A DNA stretch of 46,751 nucleotides from Methylobacterium sp. GXS13 (GTDB lineage Bacteria > Pseudomonadota > Alphaproteobacteria > Rhizobiales > Beijerinckiaceae). Location: the NCBI RefSeq assembly GCF_001455965.1, contig NZ_LKKO01000045.1, positions 1-46,751 of the forward strand, in the 5' to 3' direction. The notes beneath the pieces are model-generated. The model ran no database searches and had not been told where the DNA came from. It was given only the letters and a program-made list of their open reading frames with translations. Numbering within the stretch: the first letter of the stretch is position 1; each line of letters begins with the position of its first letter. A program made the translations under genes and the position numbers. Positions 17,557 through 25,807 of the stretch are shown piece by piece.

Positions 17557-18012
17557 TTAGAGATCCGTGCCTTCTTTCTTGGCATCATCGCCGGATTTTG
17601 ATCCGGCGGCGCCGACCGTGATCTTGATGTTCTGGGTCTGCACTTGGCCGTCGGCGCCCTTGACCTCGAAAGTCACCTCGTCCGAGCCCGTGAAGCCATT
17701 GTTGGGCTGGTAGAACAGCGCCTGGACCGCGGCCTCCTTGTTCGGGCAGCGGTAGCTCGCCGGGGTCTTCAGCTTGCCGACCTTGGTGATCACGGAGCCG
17801 TTCTTGGGCGCCCCGGAAACCTTGAATTCCGGCATCGGGCCGGGGGTGCAATCCTTCTTGAGATTCGGGGCGATCTCGAGCCGCACGGTCTTGCCGGGGG
17901 CGACCGTCTTGGAGCGCGTCACGGTGGTCTGGGCGAAGGCCGGGACCTGGGCCGGCCCCGCGAGGAGCAAGCCGCTTGCGAGCAGCACGGCGAGCGGACG
18001 AAGGGCGGTCAT
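17557..18012 (-). CDS. Secreted protein with Ig-like fold, unknown function
   Basis: A 151-residue protein with a clear Sec signal peptide: M-T-A-L-R-P-L, a hydrophobic core of Leu and Ala, and a cleavage site after P-A-F-A near residue 27. The mature part is one beta-rich domain with C-T-P-G-P-M-P-E-F and Y-R-C-P-N as a likely disulphide pair. F-Y-Q-P-N-N-G-F-T-G-S-D-E-V-T-F-E-V follows, a pattern common in bacterial Ig-like/cadherin-like modules, and the protein ends in a charged tail. Probably periplasmic. I choose the ATG at 18012, with GGAGAG upstream, because the signal peptide starts there. The open frame beyond it is Arg- and Pro-rich and not credible. Confidence 0.82.
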   Translation of the reverse strand: MTALRPLAVLLASGLLLAGPAQVPAFAQTTVTRSKTVAPGKTVRLEIAPNLKKDCTPGPMPEFKVSGAPKNGSVITKVGKLKTPASYRCPNKEAAVQALFYQPNNGFTGSDEVTFEVKGADGQVQTQNIKITVGAAGSKSGDDAKKEGTDL

Positions 18013-18181
18013 GCGGCGTCTCTCCGGTTCCGATCCGGGGCCGGATTCCGGGCGCGTCGCCGGTTGCCCCTTCCATCGGTTGGAGCGCATGTGGGGATGC
18101 CGGGCACGGCCGTCGAGGGTTCTGGCACCTCCGTCCCGGCCCGGACGGAGGCGTCGGGCCGAATCTTTTCCGGAACCGATC

Positions 18182-18661
18182 CTATTCCTGCAGCACCGCC
18201 GCCACGGCCCCGGTGACCCGGGCGATCTGGGCGGCGTCGAACTCGCCGGCGAGGGCGGCGGCAAGTCGAGCCTCGACCCGGGCGCGCTCCCCGGCATCGG
18301 CGATCGGCACCGGCGGGATCTGGTCCTCGGGCAGGCGGCAGACCCGGCGGATCGTCTCGGCGGCGGTCAGCAGCTTCTCCCGGTCGGGCGGCCCCATCTC
18401 CCACAGGGGATTGCGCAGGCGGCTGATCACCCGCTTGGCGTCCCGGTAGTCCCGATCGATCGTGGTGGCGGCCTCGATCTGGCTGACCAGGAACATCAGT
18501 TCGAGGACTTCCGAGGCCGCATCCGGGCAGGAGCGGACGATCCGCATGAGGCGGGCCATCAGTTCCTGGCTGGGTGACAGCTTGGGTTTGGACGCGGCCA
18601 TGCGGGCGACAACGCGGGTTCCGGCAGGAAAGTTCGCTGGATCCGCAAGTTGCGTGCTCAT
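18182..18661 (-). CDS. Helical protein of unknown function
   Basis: A 159-residue, mostly alpha-helical soluble protein with no signal peptide or membrane segment. I do not recognise the family. The most structured part is S-P-S-Q-E-L-M-A-R-L-M-R-I-V followed by L-E-L-M-F-L-V-S-Q-I-E-A-A-T-T-I-D-R-D-Y-R. A Pro-rich linker (Q-I-P-P-V-P-I-A-D-A-G) precedes a final helix. GAGAAG is near the ATG at 18661; an internal ATG at 18601 is also possible. It lies 37 bases after merR on the same strand, so it may be cotranscribed with it. Confidence 0.7.
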   Translation of the reverse strand: MSTQLADPANFPAGTRVVARMAASKPKLSPSQELMARLMRIVRSCPDAASEVLELMFLVSQIEAATTIDRDYRDAKRVISRLRNPLWEMGPPDREKLLTAAETIRRVCRLPEDQIPPVPIADAGERARVEARLAAALAGEFDAAQIARVTGAVAAVLQE

Positions 18662-18698
18662 CGCGCTTCTCGCGTAAGGCGAGAGGCCGCGGCGCGTG

Positions 18699-19172
18699 TC
18701 ACACGTCGCGGTCGTAGGGCCTGCGCAGGGCGTCGAGCAGGGCGCGGCAGGCGTGCAGATCCTCCAGCACGCCCATCAGCGCCGCCCGGTCGGGCGTGTC
18801 GGCCCGGAGCGCGGTCGCGCCCTCGACCTCCTGGATCAGCGGCTCGGCGGCCTTGGCCTCGCCGCGGCCCACGGCCTGGACGAAGCGGATGCCGTTCTCC
18901 TTGAGCACCCGCTGCGCCCCCGCGATGGTGTAGCGCTGCACGTAGAGGAGCTGCCGGATGCCGGCGACGAGCTCGACATCCTGGGGCCGGTAATAGCGCC
19001 GGCCGCCTGCCCGCTTCACCGGGCGGATCTGGCCGAAGCGGGTCTCCCAGAACCGCAGGACGTGCTGGGGCACGTCGAGCTCGTCGGCGACCTCGCTGAT
19101 CGTCCGGAACGCACCGGCGCTCTTCTCGCCGAGGGGTTCGAGCGGCATGTCGGCGGCGAGGGCTGAGGGCAT
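18699..19172 (-). CDS. MerR-family transcriptional regulator
   Basis: A 157-residue regulator (from the ATG at 19172). The winged helix-turn-helix is [14 protein letters not shown] followed by L-R-F-W-E-T-R-F, then [11 protein letters not shown], all MerR hallmarks. No cysteine cluster for metal sensing follows; the C-terminus is a short coiled region. This subtype is the one normally found directly downstream of ihfA in Rhizobiales, but here it is 9.5 kb away and on the other strand. The frame is open to a TTG at 19232. I prefer the ATG because the extra residues are unlike the family, but the start is uncertain. Confidence 0.88.
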   Translation of the reverse strand: MPSALAADMPLEPLGEKSAGAFRTISEVADELDVPQHVLRFWETRFGQIRPVKRAGGRRYYRPQDVELVAGIRQLLYVQRYTIAGAQRVLKENGIRFVQAVGRGEAKAAEPLIQEVEGATALRADTPDRAALMGVLEDLHACRALLDALRRPYDRDV

Positions 19173-19558
19173 GGCTGTCTGAATGACGGGAGCGGGAAGC
19201 CCGATCTTGCCGGTCTGCGCGGCCGGGCTCAAGCCTTGTCGGCCATCCTGGGCGACGGGGAGGGAAGACTTTTCGCGTGACGGCGGCGCGACGCCGGCCG
19301 AACGACGGGCTTTCGCCCGCAGCGATGCCCGCCGGACGGCCCGCGCTTCGGACGATGCTTCCGCAATGGCCCCGCGCCGTCCTGCGCGCGGCCCGCCCCA
19401 AGTCCCGGATATCCGGGATCACGCGCCCCCCTTGGGACGTGCGCTCGCGCACGGACCAAGCTGCGATGCTGCGGTGCACCTTGGCATCTCGGCGTCGCGA
19501 CGCCAATTCGGCGCCTGACCACCGGACGCGGCGTTGCCGCAACCAGCACGAGGTTTCC
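19173..19558. promoter_or_regulatory. Divergent intergenic region between merR and the OYE gene, with palindrome
   Basis: About 390 bases with no credible gene. It holds a perfect 16-base palindrome, TCCCGGATATCCGGGA (19403-19418), inside a wider inverted pair CCCAAG (19397-19402) / CTTGGG (19431-19436). The nested symmetry is the best candidate regulator site between the two divergent genes. I do not know whether the adjacent MerR protein binds it. Confidence 0.5.
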
Positions 19559-20650
19559 ATGCCGTCCCTGCTAGACCCGATCCGTATCGGCGCCATCGAG
19601 GCGAAGAACCGGATCTTCATGGCCCCGCTCACCCGCGGCCGCGCGACCCGCGAGCACGTGCCGACCCCGCTCATGGTCGAGTACTACGCCCAGCGCGCCG
19701 GCGCCGGGTTGATCCTCACCGAGGCCACCGGCATCTCCCAGGAGGGGCTGGGCTGGCCGTTCGCACCGGGCATCTGGTCCGACGCCCAGGTCGACGCGTG
19801 GCGGCCGATCGTGAAGGCCGTGCACGATCGCGGCGGCAAGATCGTCTGCCAGATCTGGCATATGGGCCGGCTGGTCCATCCGGACTTCCTGGGCGGCGAC
19901 CAGCCGGTCTCGGCCTCGGCCACCACGGCCCCGGACCAGGCCCACACCTATTCGGGCAAGAAGCCCTACGCCGAGGCTCGCCCGCTCGAGGTCGCCGAGG
20001 TCCCGCGGCTGCTCGCGGATTACGAGCGCGCCACCGCCAACGCCCTGGCGGCCGGGTTCGACGGGGTGCAGATCCACGCCGCGAACGGCTACCTGATCGA
20101 CGAGTTCCTGCGCGACGGCACCAACCACCGCACCGACGCGTACGGCGGCTCGATCGCCAACCGCGTGCGGCTGCTGCGCGAGGTGACCGACGCGGTCGCC
20201 AAGGTCGCCGGGCCGGAGCGCACCGGCGTGCGCCTGTCGCCGAACGGCGAGATCCAGGGCTGCAACGATTCGGATCCGGAGGCCCTGTTCGTGGCGGCCG
20301 CCCAGGCGCTGGCCGACAGCGGCATCGCCTTCCTGGAGATGCGCGAGCCCGGCCCGGACGGCACCTTCGGCAAGGCCGACCACCCGCCGATCGCCCCGGC
20401 GATGCGCAAGGTGTTCCGCAACCCGATGATCCTCAACGCCGATTACGACGGCGTGAGCGGCCAGAAGGTGCTCGATGCCGGGCAGGCCGACGCGATCGCG
20501 TTCGGCCGGACCTTCATCGCCAACCCGGACCTCGTCGAGCGCATCGCCAAGGGCGCGCCGCTCGCCAAGGACGAGGCCGCGACCTGGTACAGCCAGGGGC
20601 CGAAGGGCTACACCGACTATCCGACCCTGGGCGAAGCCCGCGCCGCCTGA
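19559..20650 (+). CDS. Old Yellow Enzyme-family alkene reductase
   Basis: A 363-residue FMN-dependent oxidoreductase of the OYE/NemA class, a TIM barrel. The N-terminus has N-R-I-F-M-A-P-L-T-R-G-R-A. The substrate-binding pair is H173 and N176 in I-H-A-A-N-G-Y-L-I-D-E-F, with catalytic Y178, followed by R-D-G-T-N-H-R-T-D-A-Y-G-G. Such enzymes reduce activated C=C bonds and often nitro compounds or nitrate esters with NAD(P)H. The physiological substrate is unknown. The ATG at 19559 is preceded by ACGAGG; the frame is open upstream but without family sequence. It is divergent from merR. Confidence 0.93.
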   Translation: MPSLLDPIRIGAIEAKNRIFMAPLTRGRATREHVPTPLMVEYYAQRAGAGLILTEATGISQEGLGWPFAPGIWSDAQVDAWRPIVKAVHDRGGKIVCQIWHMGRLVHPDFLGGDQPVSASATTAPDQAHTYSGKKPYAEARPLEVAEVPRLLADYERATANALAAGFDGVQIHAANGYLIDEFLRDGTNHRTDAYGGSIANRVRLLREVTDAVAKVAGPERTGVRLSPNGEIQGCNDSDPEALFVAAAQALADSGIAFLEMREPGPDGTFGKADHPPIAPAMRKVFRNPMILNADYDGVSGQKVLDAGQADAIAFGRTFIANPDLVERIAKGAPLAKDEAATWYSQGPKGYTDYPTLGEARAA

Positions 20651-20689
20651 TCGGCATTCCGTCCAGCCCAATCCCCTCCCCCTGAGGCG

Positions 20690-20712
20690 CCCGGCGATCG
20701 ACGATCGCCGGG
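20690..20712. terminator. Perfect hairpin after the OYE gene
   Basis: CCCGGCGATCG (20690-20700) and CGATCGCCGGG (20702-20712) are perfect 11-base inverted copies around a single A. It begins 40 bases after the OYE stop. There is no T tract, so termination is inferred. The rest of the 375-base gap up to the kinase start (20713-21025) shows nothing I can assign. Confidence 0.45.
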
Positions 20713-21025
20713 CCGCGAAGGAGCCCTCCCGCGGACCGCACCGGGATCCGGAGGGTGCCAGCGAGACTGCGCGGCATCTCCGGATGCGGGCGCGGCCGGG
20801 AGAGGGCCCGTCGCTGGCCGCAGGCCGCACAGGCGATCCGCCTCGCCGCGCATTCGCGTCCCGGGGCATTCGGAATCGCCGACGGTGTCGGCCCTGGGCC
20901 ATGCGCTGGCGTGCGGCGAGCGGCACCGAAAACCCCTTTCGGTAACCCGGTTTCGCCCCTGTAGGCTTGAATCTGCGGCCGCGCCTATGCAGGCGGCCTC
21001 CTCGCGCCTATTTGTGCGCAAGACC

Positions 21026-22939
21026 ATGGATGTGCTGCCCCTCAATACACGCGCGGATACCGGAGTGACCGACGGGCGCTGGAGCACCGCGGCCCGGCTC
21101 GCGGAGCTGCACGACCTCGCCATCCTCGATAGCGAGCCCGAGCCGCTCTACGACGACCTCGTCCGGATCGCCGCCCATGTCTGCCGGGCTCCGGTCGCCC
21201 TGGTCAGCCTGGTCGATGCCGAGCGACAATGGTTCAAGTCGGAATTCGGTCTCGGCCAGCGCGAATTGCCGATCAACTGCTCGGTCTGCGCCCATACGAT
21301 CGAGGCCGGTGACTGCCTCATCATTCCCGATCTGGCGGACGACCCGAGGACCATCGACAACCCGTTGGTGACCGGCGGGCCGGGGTTCCGCTTCTACGCG
21401 GGGGCGGTGATCCGCGGTGCGCAGGGCATTCCGCTGGGGGCGCTCTGCGTGCTCGACCGGGTGCCGCGGCCGGAGGGACTCGACGCCGACCAGACCGCCA
21501 CCCTGACCGCCCTGGCGCGCCAGATCTCGACCCTGCTCGAATACCGCCGGACCCACGCCCGGGTGGCCGCCCGGGAGGCCGAGCTCGCCGCCAGCGAGCG
21601 CCGCTTCCGGGTGATGACCTCGGCGATGCCGCAGATGGTCTGGACCACCCTGCCGGACGGGTTCCACGACTATTACAACGACCGCTGGTACGAGTTCACC
21701 GGCATGCCGTACGGCTCCACCGATGGCGAGGGCTGGAACGACGTGTTCCACCCGGACGATCAGGAACGGGCCTGGACGCGCTGGCGCCATTCGCTCGAGA
21801 CCGGCGAGCCCTACGAGATCGAGTACCGCCTGCGCCATCGCGACGGCACCTACCGGTGGACGCTGGGCCGGGCCATGCCGATCCGCGACGCGGAGGGGCG
21901 GATCGAGCGCTGGTTCGGCACCTGCACCGACATCGACGATCTGAAGCGGGCCGAGGACGAGGCGGGCAAGCTCGCCGCCATCGTGGAGACCTCCAAGGAT
22001 TTCATCGGCCTGTGCACCCTGGACGGGGCCGTCACCCATCTCAACGAGGCCGCCCTGGCGCTGGTCGGGCTGCCCGACCTCGCCACCGCCCGGCAGCACC
22101 GGATGGAGGATTTCTTCTGCCCGGACAGCCGCCGGGTGCTCGCCGAGATTGTGATGCCGGCCCTGAAGCGGACCGGCTCCTGGGAGGGCGAGCTGGCCTT
22201 CCGCCATTTCGGCATCGGCGAGCCGGTGGCGGTGCTGTACAACATCTTCCCGGTGCGCGACCCGACCGGAGCCGAGATCGGCTACGCCACCGTCACCCGG
22301 GACCTGCGCGAGGCCAAGCGCGCCGAGGAGGCCCGCGACCTGCTGATCCGCGAGCTGTCCCACCGGATCAAGAACATCTTCGCCGTGGTCGGCGGACTGG
22401 CGGCGCTCACCGCCCGGAGCGACCCGGCGGCCAAGCCGTTCGCGGCGGCCTTCCGGGAGCGGCTCGGCGCCCTCGCCCGGGCCCACGAATATGTCCGCCC
22501 GCACTCCCCCGAGAGCGCCCCCGAGGTGGAGGGCCAGACGGTGCTCGGGCTGATGCGCCTGATCATGGCCGCCTACGAGGAGGGCGGCCGGGCGCGCGTC
22601 GCGATCTCCGGCGACGATGCCGCGATCGGCGAGCGCACCGCCACCGCGCTCGCGCTGATCATGCACGAGCAGGCCACCAACGCGATGAAGTATGGCGGGC
22701 TCTCCACCAAGGAGGGCGGCGTCACCCTGAGCGGGCTGCGCGAGGGCGGGCGCTACACCCTGACCTGGGCCGAGGCCGGCGGCCCGCCGGTGACGGCCAA
22801 GCCCTCCCGCAAGGGCTTCGGCACCGTGCTGGCCGAGCGCAGCGTCGCCGGCCAGCTCGACGGCGTGCTGGAGCACGATTGGGCGCCCGGCGGTCTCTTC
22901 ATGCGGCTCAGCGTGCCCCTCGAGAATCTCCGCCATTAG
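21026..22939 (+). CDS. HWE-family sensor histidine kinase (GAF-PAS-PAS)
   Basis: A 637-residue cytoplasmic sensor kinase with no membrane segment. A GAF domain (about residues 30-180, with Q-W-F-K-S-E-F-G-L and C-A-H-T-I) is followed by two PAS domains (~195-310, with W-Y-E-F-T-G and H-P-D-D-Q-E-R; and ~320-430). The phosphoacceptor is H446 in E-L-S-H-R-I-K-N-I-F-A-V-V. The ATPase part has A-L-I-M-H-E-Q-A-T-N-A-M-K-Y-G-G-L-S and W-A-E, the His and W-x-E features that name the HWE family. No cysteine of the LOV type is visible, so the signal is unknown. No response regulator is adjacent. The start could instead be ATG 20987. Confidence 0.9.
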   Translation: MDVLPLNTRADTGVTDGRWSTAARLAELHDLAILDSEPEPLYDDLVRIAAHVCRAPVALVSLVDAERQWFKSEFGLGQRELPINCSVCAHTIEAGDCLIIPDLADDPRTIDNPLVTGGPGFRFYAGAVIRGAQGIPLGALCVLDRVPRPEGLDADQTATLTALARQISTLLEYRRTHARVAAREAELAASERRFRVMTSAMPQMVWTTLPDGFHDYYNDRWYEFTGMPYGSTDGEGWNDVFHPDDQERAWTRWRHSLETGEPYEIEYRLRHRDGTYRWTLGRAMPIRDAEGRIERWFGTCTDIDDLKRAEDEAGKLAAIVETSKDFIGLCTLDGAVTHLNEAALALVGLPDLATARQHRMEDFFCPDSRRVLAEIVMPALKRTGSWEGELAFRHFGIGEPVAVLYNIFPVRDPTGAEIGYATVTRDLREAKRAEEARDLLIRELSHRIKNIFAVVGGLAALTARSDPAAKPFAAAFRERLGALARAHEYVRPHSPESAPEVEGQTVLGLMRLIMAAYEEGGRARVAISGDDAAIGERTATALALIMHEQATNAMKYGGLSTKEGGVTLSGLREGGRYTLTWAEAGGPPVTAKPSRKGFGTVLAERSVAGQLDGVLEHDWAPGGLFMRLSVPLENLRH

Positions 22940-22940
22940 G

Positions 22941-23603
22941 ATGACGCGCAGCCCCGGTGAGGCCGGGCCATCGCTGGTCGTGCTCGATTTCGACGGCACG
23001 CTGGCGGACAGCTTCGACTGGTTCTGCTCGGTCCTGAACGGGGTCGCCGACCGCTACCGCTTCCGCCGGGTCGAGGCGCACGAGGTCGAGGCGCTGCGGC
23101 TGCAGGGCGCGCGGGCGATCGTTTCTCATCTCGGCATTCCGCGCTGGAAGCTGCCGTTCATCGCCCGCCACATGCACGCGTTGGCGGCGCGCGACGCCGC
23201 CCGGATCGCTCTGTTTCCCGGCGTACCGGCCATGCTGGCGGACCTCCGGGACGCGGGCGTCCCGCTGGCGATCCTGTCGTCGAACCGCGCCGACACGGTC
23301 CGCCGGGTACTCGGGGCGGAGAATGCGGACCGGATCGAGGCTTATGCCTGCGGTGCCTCGCTCTTCGGCAAGGCCCGGCGGCTGCGGACATTGCTGGCAC
23401 GCCGCCGCGTCACGCCGGCGCGGGCCCTGTGCATCGGCGATGAGGTGCGCGATCTGGAGGCGGCGCGGGCGCTCGGCTGCTCGTTCGGCGCGGTGGCCTG
23501 GGGCTATACCGACGCGCGGGCGCTGGCGGCGCTCGGCCCCGAACACCTGTTCGCCGAGCCGGCGGACATCGCCAGTCTGCTGCGACGGCCCGAATCGGTC
23601 TGA
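22941..23603 (+). CDS. HAD-superfamily phosphatase
   Basis: A 220-residue haloacid-dehalogenase hydrolase of the Gph/PGP type. Motif I is V-V-L-D-F-D-G-T-L-A-D-S (nucleophile Asp and acid Asp). Motif II is I-L-S-S-N-R-A-D. The motif III Lys is in S-L-F-G-K-A-R-R-L, and motif IV is C-I-G-D-E-V-R-D. The cap is small and inserted after motif I. The enzyme should hydrolyse a phosphate monoester; the substrate is not predictable. Its ATG begins one base after the kinase stop, so the two genes are almost certainly cotranscribed. A coupled role is not established. Confidence 0.9.
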   Translation: MTRSPGEAGPSLVVLDFDGTLADSFDWFCSVLNGVADRYRFRRVEAHEVEALRLQGARAIVSHLGIPRWKLPFIARHMHALAARDAARIALFPGVPAMLADLRDAGVPLAILSSNRADTVRRVLGAENADRIEAYACGASLFGKARRLRTLLARRRVTPARALCIGDEVRDLEAARALGCSFGAVAWGYTDARALAALGPEHLFAEPADIASLLRRPESV

Positions 23604-23606
23604 CAC

Positions 23607-23741
23607 AAGGCAGGGTTTCAAAAGGTCCGGGACCTTTTGCGGGTGCAGGGTGGAGCCCTGCTGTCGGGCTTCGCCCGATGCATCGGGGGCTCCGCCCCCG
23701 AACCCCACCAAAGGGCTGAGCCCTTTGGAAACCCTTGACCT
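23607..23741. repeat. Palindromic intergenic repeat, family D
   Basis: A 135-base element framed by CAAGG-CAGGGTTTC (23607-23619) and GAAACCC-TTGACCTTG (23728-23742). Inside are stacked short hairpins: AAAAGGTCC/GGACCTTTT, GCAGGG/CCCTGC, TCGGGCTTCGCCCGA and GGGGGC-TCC-GCCCCC. Elements of this style are common between genes in alphaproteobacteria. It lies between two convergent genes and could end both transcripts. Confidence 0.7.
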
Positions 23742-23745
23742 TGGT

Positions 23746-24243
23746 TCAGAGCCCGCGACCGGCGCCCGGGACGACGCTGGTGCCCTTGCCGGAGCCGAAC
23801 GGCTCGTAGCGGGTCAGGCCGCGGAACAGCTGGCTGAGGAAGGCCCGGTCGGCGCCGCTGGTCGGCGTGGTGCGCTCGATGAAGTCGAACACCTTGCCGT
23901 CCTGGAGGCCGTAGAGGGCCACGCGCTCGACCTTGAAGCCGGGGGTGAAATAGACCGCCGTGACCTTCTGGTCCTCGACCTGCTCGCCCAGGAACATGAT
24001 CGTCCGGCTGGTGTTCTGCGAGATGTAATACCAGGACTTGTTGCCCACCGTGGAGACCGTCGACGGCGTGCCGAGGATCTGCAGCACCTGCTCGGGGCTC
24101 ATGCCGGGCTTGATCGTCGCGAGCGCGGCCTGATCGATCTGGTAGCCATGGCGCAGCTCTTCACCGACGCAACCGGCGAGGCCGGCGCCCGCGAGGCCCA
24201 GCAGGGCGAGGCGCGCAAAGGACTGGACGAGACGGCGCCGCAT
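23746..24243 (-). CDS. bamE: BamE/OmlA outer-membrane assembly lipoprotein
   Basis: A 165-residue lipoprotein of the SmpA/OmlA family. The signal peptide is M-R-R-R-L with a hydrophobic stretch and lipobox L-A-G-C, giving lipidated C25. The BamE core follows: I-K-P-G-M-S-P-E-Q-V-L-Q-I-L-G-T-P, W-Y-Y-I-S, and V-Y-F-T-P-G-F-K-V. It is a component of the BAM complex that inserts beta-barrel proteins in the outer membrane. The alphaproteobacterial form is longer than in E. coli, as here. It is divergent from the cytochrome-chaperone gene, the usual arrangement in this group. The start was set by the lipoprotein signal. Confidence 0.92.
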   Translation of the reverse strand: MRRRLVQSFARLALLGLAGAGLAGCVGEELRHGYQIDQAALATIKPGMSPEQVLQILGTPSTVSTVGNKSWYYISQNTSRTIMFLGEQVEDQKVTAVYFTPGFKVERVALYGLQDGKVFDFIERTTPTSGADRAFLSQLFRGLTRYEPFGSGKGTSVVPGAGRGL

Positions 24244-24400
24244 CGGGCCCCCAGAGAGCGTGTTGACGGACGAGCGACGCAGGCCGCCGCCGGTCCATGT
24301 CTCCGACGGCGCTTGCGCCTTGGGCGTGGGTTGCCGTACCGCGGGGATATGGCTTTGACAAGGCAAGCTTGGCCACAGGCCCGGGCCCAACGCACCCGCT

Positions 24401-24595
24401 CTCCCTCCCCCCTTTGCGGGGGAGGGTGGCCCCTGCGTCAGCAGGGGTCGGGAGAGGGGAACCCGGCTGCCGGGAACGGCGCAGCCTTCATGAAGACCAC
24501 CACTTCGTTCTGCACCGTTGCTCCCCTCTTGCGGGACTTCGTCCCGGCCCGACCCCCTTCGGGGGCCACCCTCCCCCGCAGAGGGGAGAGGGAGA
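24401..24595. repeat. Palindromic intergenic repeat, family A, variant copy 3
   Basis: Two GC hairpin blocks face each other across 60 bases: CTCCCTCCCCC...GGGGGAGGG-TGGCCCC (24401-24433) with GTCGGGAGAGGGG, and CTCCCCTCTTGCGGG (24521-24535) with GACCCCCTTCGGGGGCCACCCTC and GAGGGGAGAGGGAG (24582-24595). The plan matches copies 1 and 2 but the sequence has diverged. It occupies most of the 400-base gap between bamE and the divergent cbp3-type gene. Confidence 0.65.
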
Positions 24596-24644
24596 GGCGC
24601 GCATCGGCTTTGTTCTTGGCATCCTTCAAGCCTGCGAGGCATCC

Positions 24645-25202
24645 ATGATCGCCGCGCTGTTCCGGCGCGACAGCGCGCGCCGCCGGGCCGTCGAGGCGTT
24701 GCACGCGGCGATCAGCTCGGCGGCGCGGCGGCCGGGCCTGTATACGCGGCTCGCCGTGCCCGACACCGTGGAGGGCCGGTTCGAGGCCCTGTGCCTGCAC
24801 GTCATCCTGGTCCTGCGCCGGCTCAACCGGCTTCCCGCCCCGGCGGCCGACGTGGCCCAGGATCTGGTCAATGCGGTCTTCGCCCAGCTCGACGCCTCTT
24901 TGCGTGAGCTCGGTGTCGGCGATATGGGCGTCGGCAAGCGGATGAAGAAGCTCGGCGCCGCCTTCTACGGCCGGGCCACCGGCTACGATGCCGCCCTCGA
25001 TGCCGGCGACGGCGCGGCCCTGGCCGTGGTGCTCGCCCGCAACGTGCTCGGCGGGGAGGGCGACGCGGCGGGCCTCGCCGCCTACGTGCTGGCGGCCGAT
25101 GCGGCGCTGGCTGAGGTCAATCTCGACGGGCTGCTCGGTGCCGGGCCGCCCTTCCCGGAGCCGGACGCCTTCGCGCCGGCCCCGACCGGAGACAGGATAT
25201 GA
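24645..25202 (+). CDS. Ubiquinol-cytochrome c chaperone (CBP3 family)
   Basis: A 185-residue protein of the ubiquinol-cytochrome c chaperone family. Core motifs are Y-T-R-L-A-V-P-D-T-V-E-G-R-F-E, L-H-V-I-L-V-L-R-R-L, V-N-A-V-F-A-Q-L-D-A-S-L-R-E-L-G-V-G-D, and V-G-K-R-M-K-K-L-G-A-A-F-Y-G-R. In mitochondria CBP3 helps assemble cytochrome b into the bc1 complex; the bacterial role is inferred from that. The ATG at 24645 is followed by the family's usual N-terminus. Its TGA overlaps the next start as ATGA. Order cbp3-DUF177-plsX-fabH-ihfA is characteristic of alphaproteobacteria. Confidence 0.9.
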   Translation: MIAALFRRDSARRRAVEALHAAISSAARRPGLYTRLAVPDTVEGRFEALCLHVILVLRRLNRLPAPAADVAQDLVNAVFAQLDASLRELGVGDMGVGKRMKKLGAAFYGRATGYDAALDAGDGAALAVVLARNVLGGEGDAAGLAAYVLAADAALAEVNLDGLLGAGPPFPEPDAFAPAPTGDRI

Positions 25203-25714
25203 GACACCGTACGGGTCCTGAGAGCGGACCGCTCGCGCGCTGGGTCAATGTCGAGCGCCTGCCGCAGGGGCGGGGCGCCGTCACCGTCGAGGCGAGCCCG
25301 GCCGAATGCGCCACGCTCGCCGCCGATTTCAAGATTCCCGCCATCCGGGACCTGGTCGGGCGCTTCGAGATCTCGGGCTCGACCAACCGGATGACCGTCA
25401 CCGGAACGGTCGAGGCCGTGGTGACGCAGGTCTGCACGGTCAGCCTCGAGCCGTTCGAGGGACCGGTCCGCGAGCCCGTGGAGGTCGTGTTCACCGACAC
25501 CGACCAGCTCGCCGGCACCGATGCCGAGGATGTCGAGATCCCCGATCCGCTGATCGGCGGCCGGATCGATTTCGGCGCGCTCACGGCCGAGTTCCTGGCG
25601 CTCGGCCTAGACCCCTATCCGCGCAAGCCCGGAATCGCCTTCGAGCCCGTGGTGATCGGCGAGGATGCGGGGCCCTTCGACGCGCTGCGCCAGCTGCGTG
25701 ATGGCGAGGGGTGA
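25199..25714 (+). CDS. DUF177/YceD family protein
   Basis: A 171-residue member of the YceD (DUF177) family. It contains the family stretch G-R-F-E-I-S-G-S-T-N-R-M-T-V-T-G-T-V-E-A, then Q-V-C-T-V-S-L-E-P-F, and the C-terminal L-A-L-G-L-D-P-Y-P-R-K-P-G. In bacteria and chloroplasts YceD homologues are linked to 23S rRNA accumulation, and the gene usually stands before rpmF and plsX. Here rpmF is missing from the spot and a family C repeat takes the space before plsX. It is translationally coupled to the upstream chaperone gene by a 4-base overlap. Confidence 0.9.
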   Translation: MRHRTGPESGPLARWVNVERLPQGRGAVTVEASPAECATLAADFKIPAIRDLVGRFEISGSTNRMTVTGTVEAVVTQVCTVSLEPFEGPVREPVEVVFTDTDQLAGTDAEDVEIPDPLIGGRIDFGALTAEFLALGLDPYPRKPGIAFEPVVIGEDAGPFDALRQLRDGEG

Positions 25715-25807
25715 AGGCGGTCGGCTTGGCGCTGCCGCAGTCGGGCTGCTGCGCGAGAAGGGGGAATTGGGCGGTCGGTTTCGACCAAGGGGAATCTCCC
25801 ATCTAAC

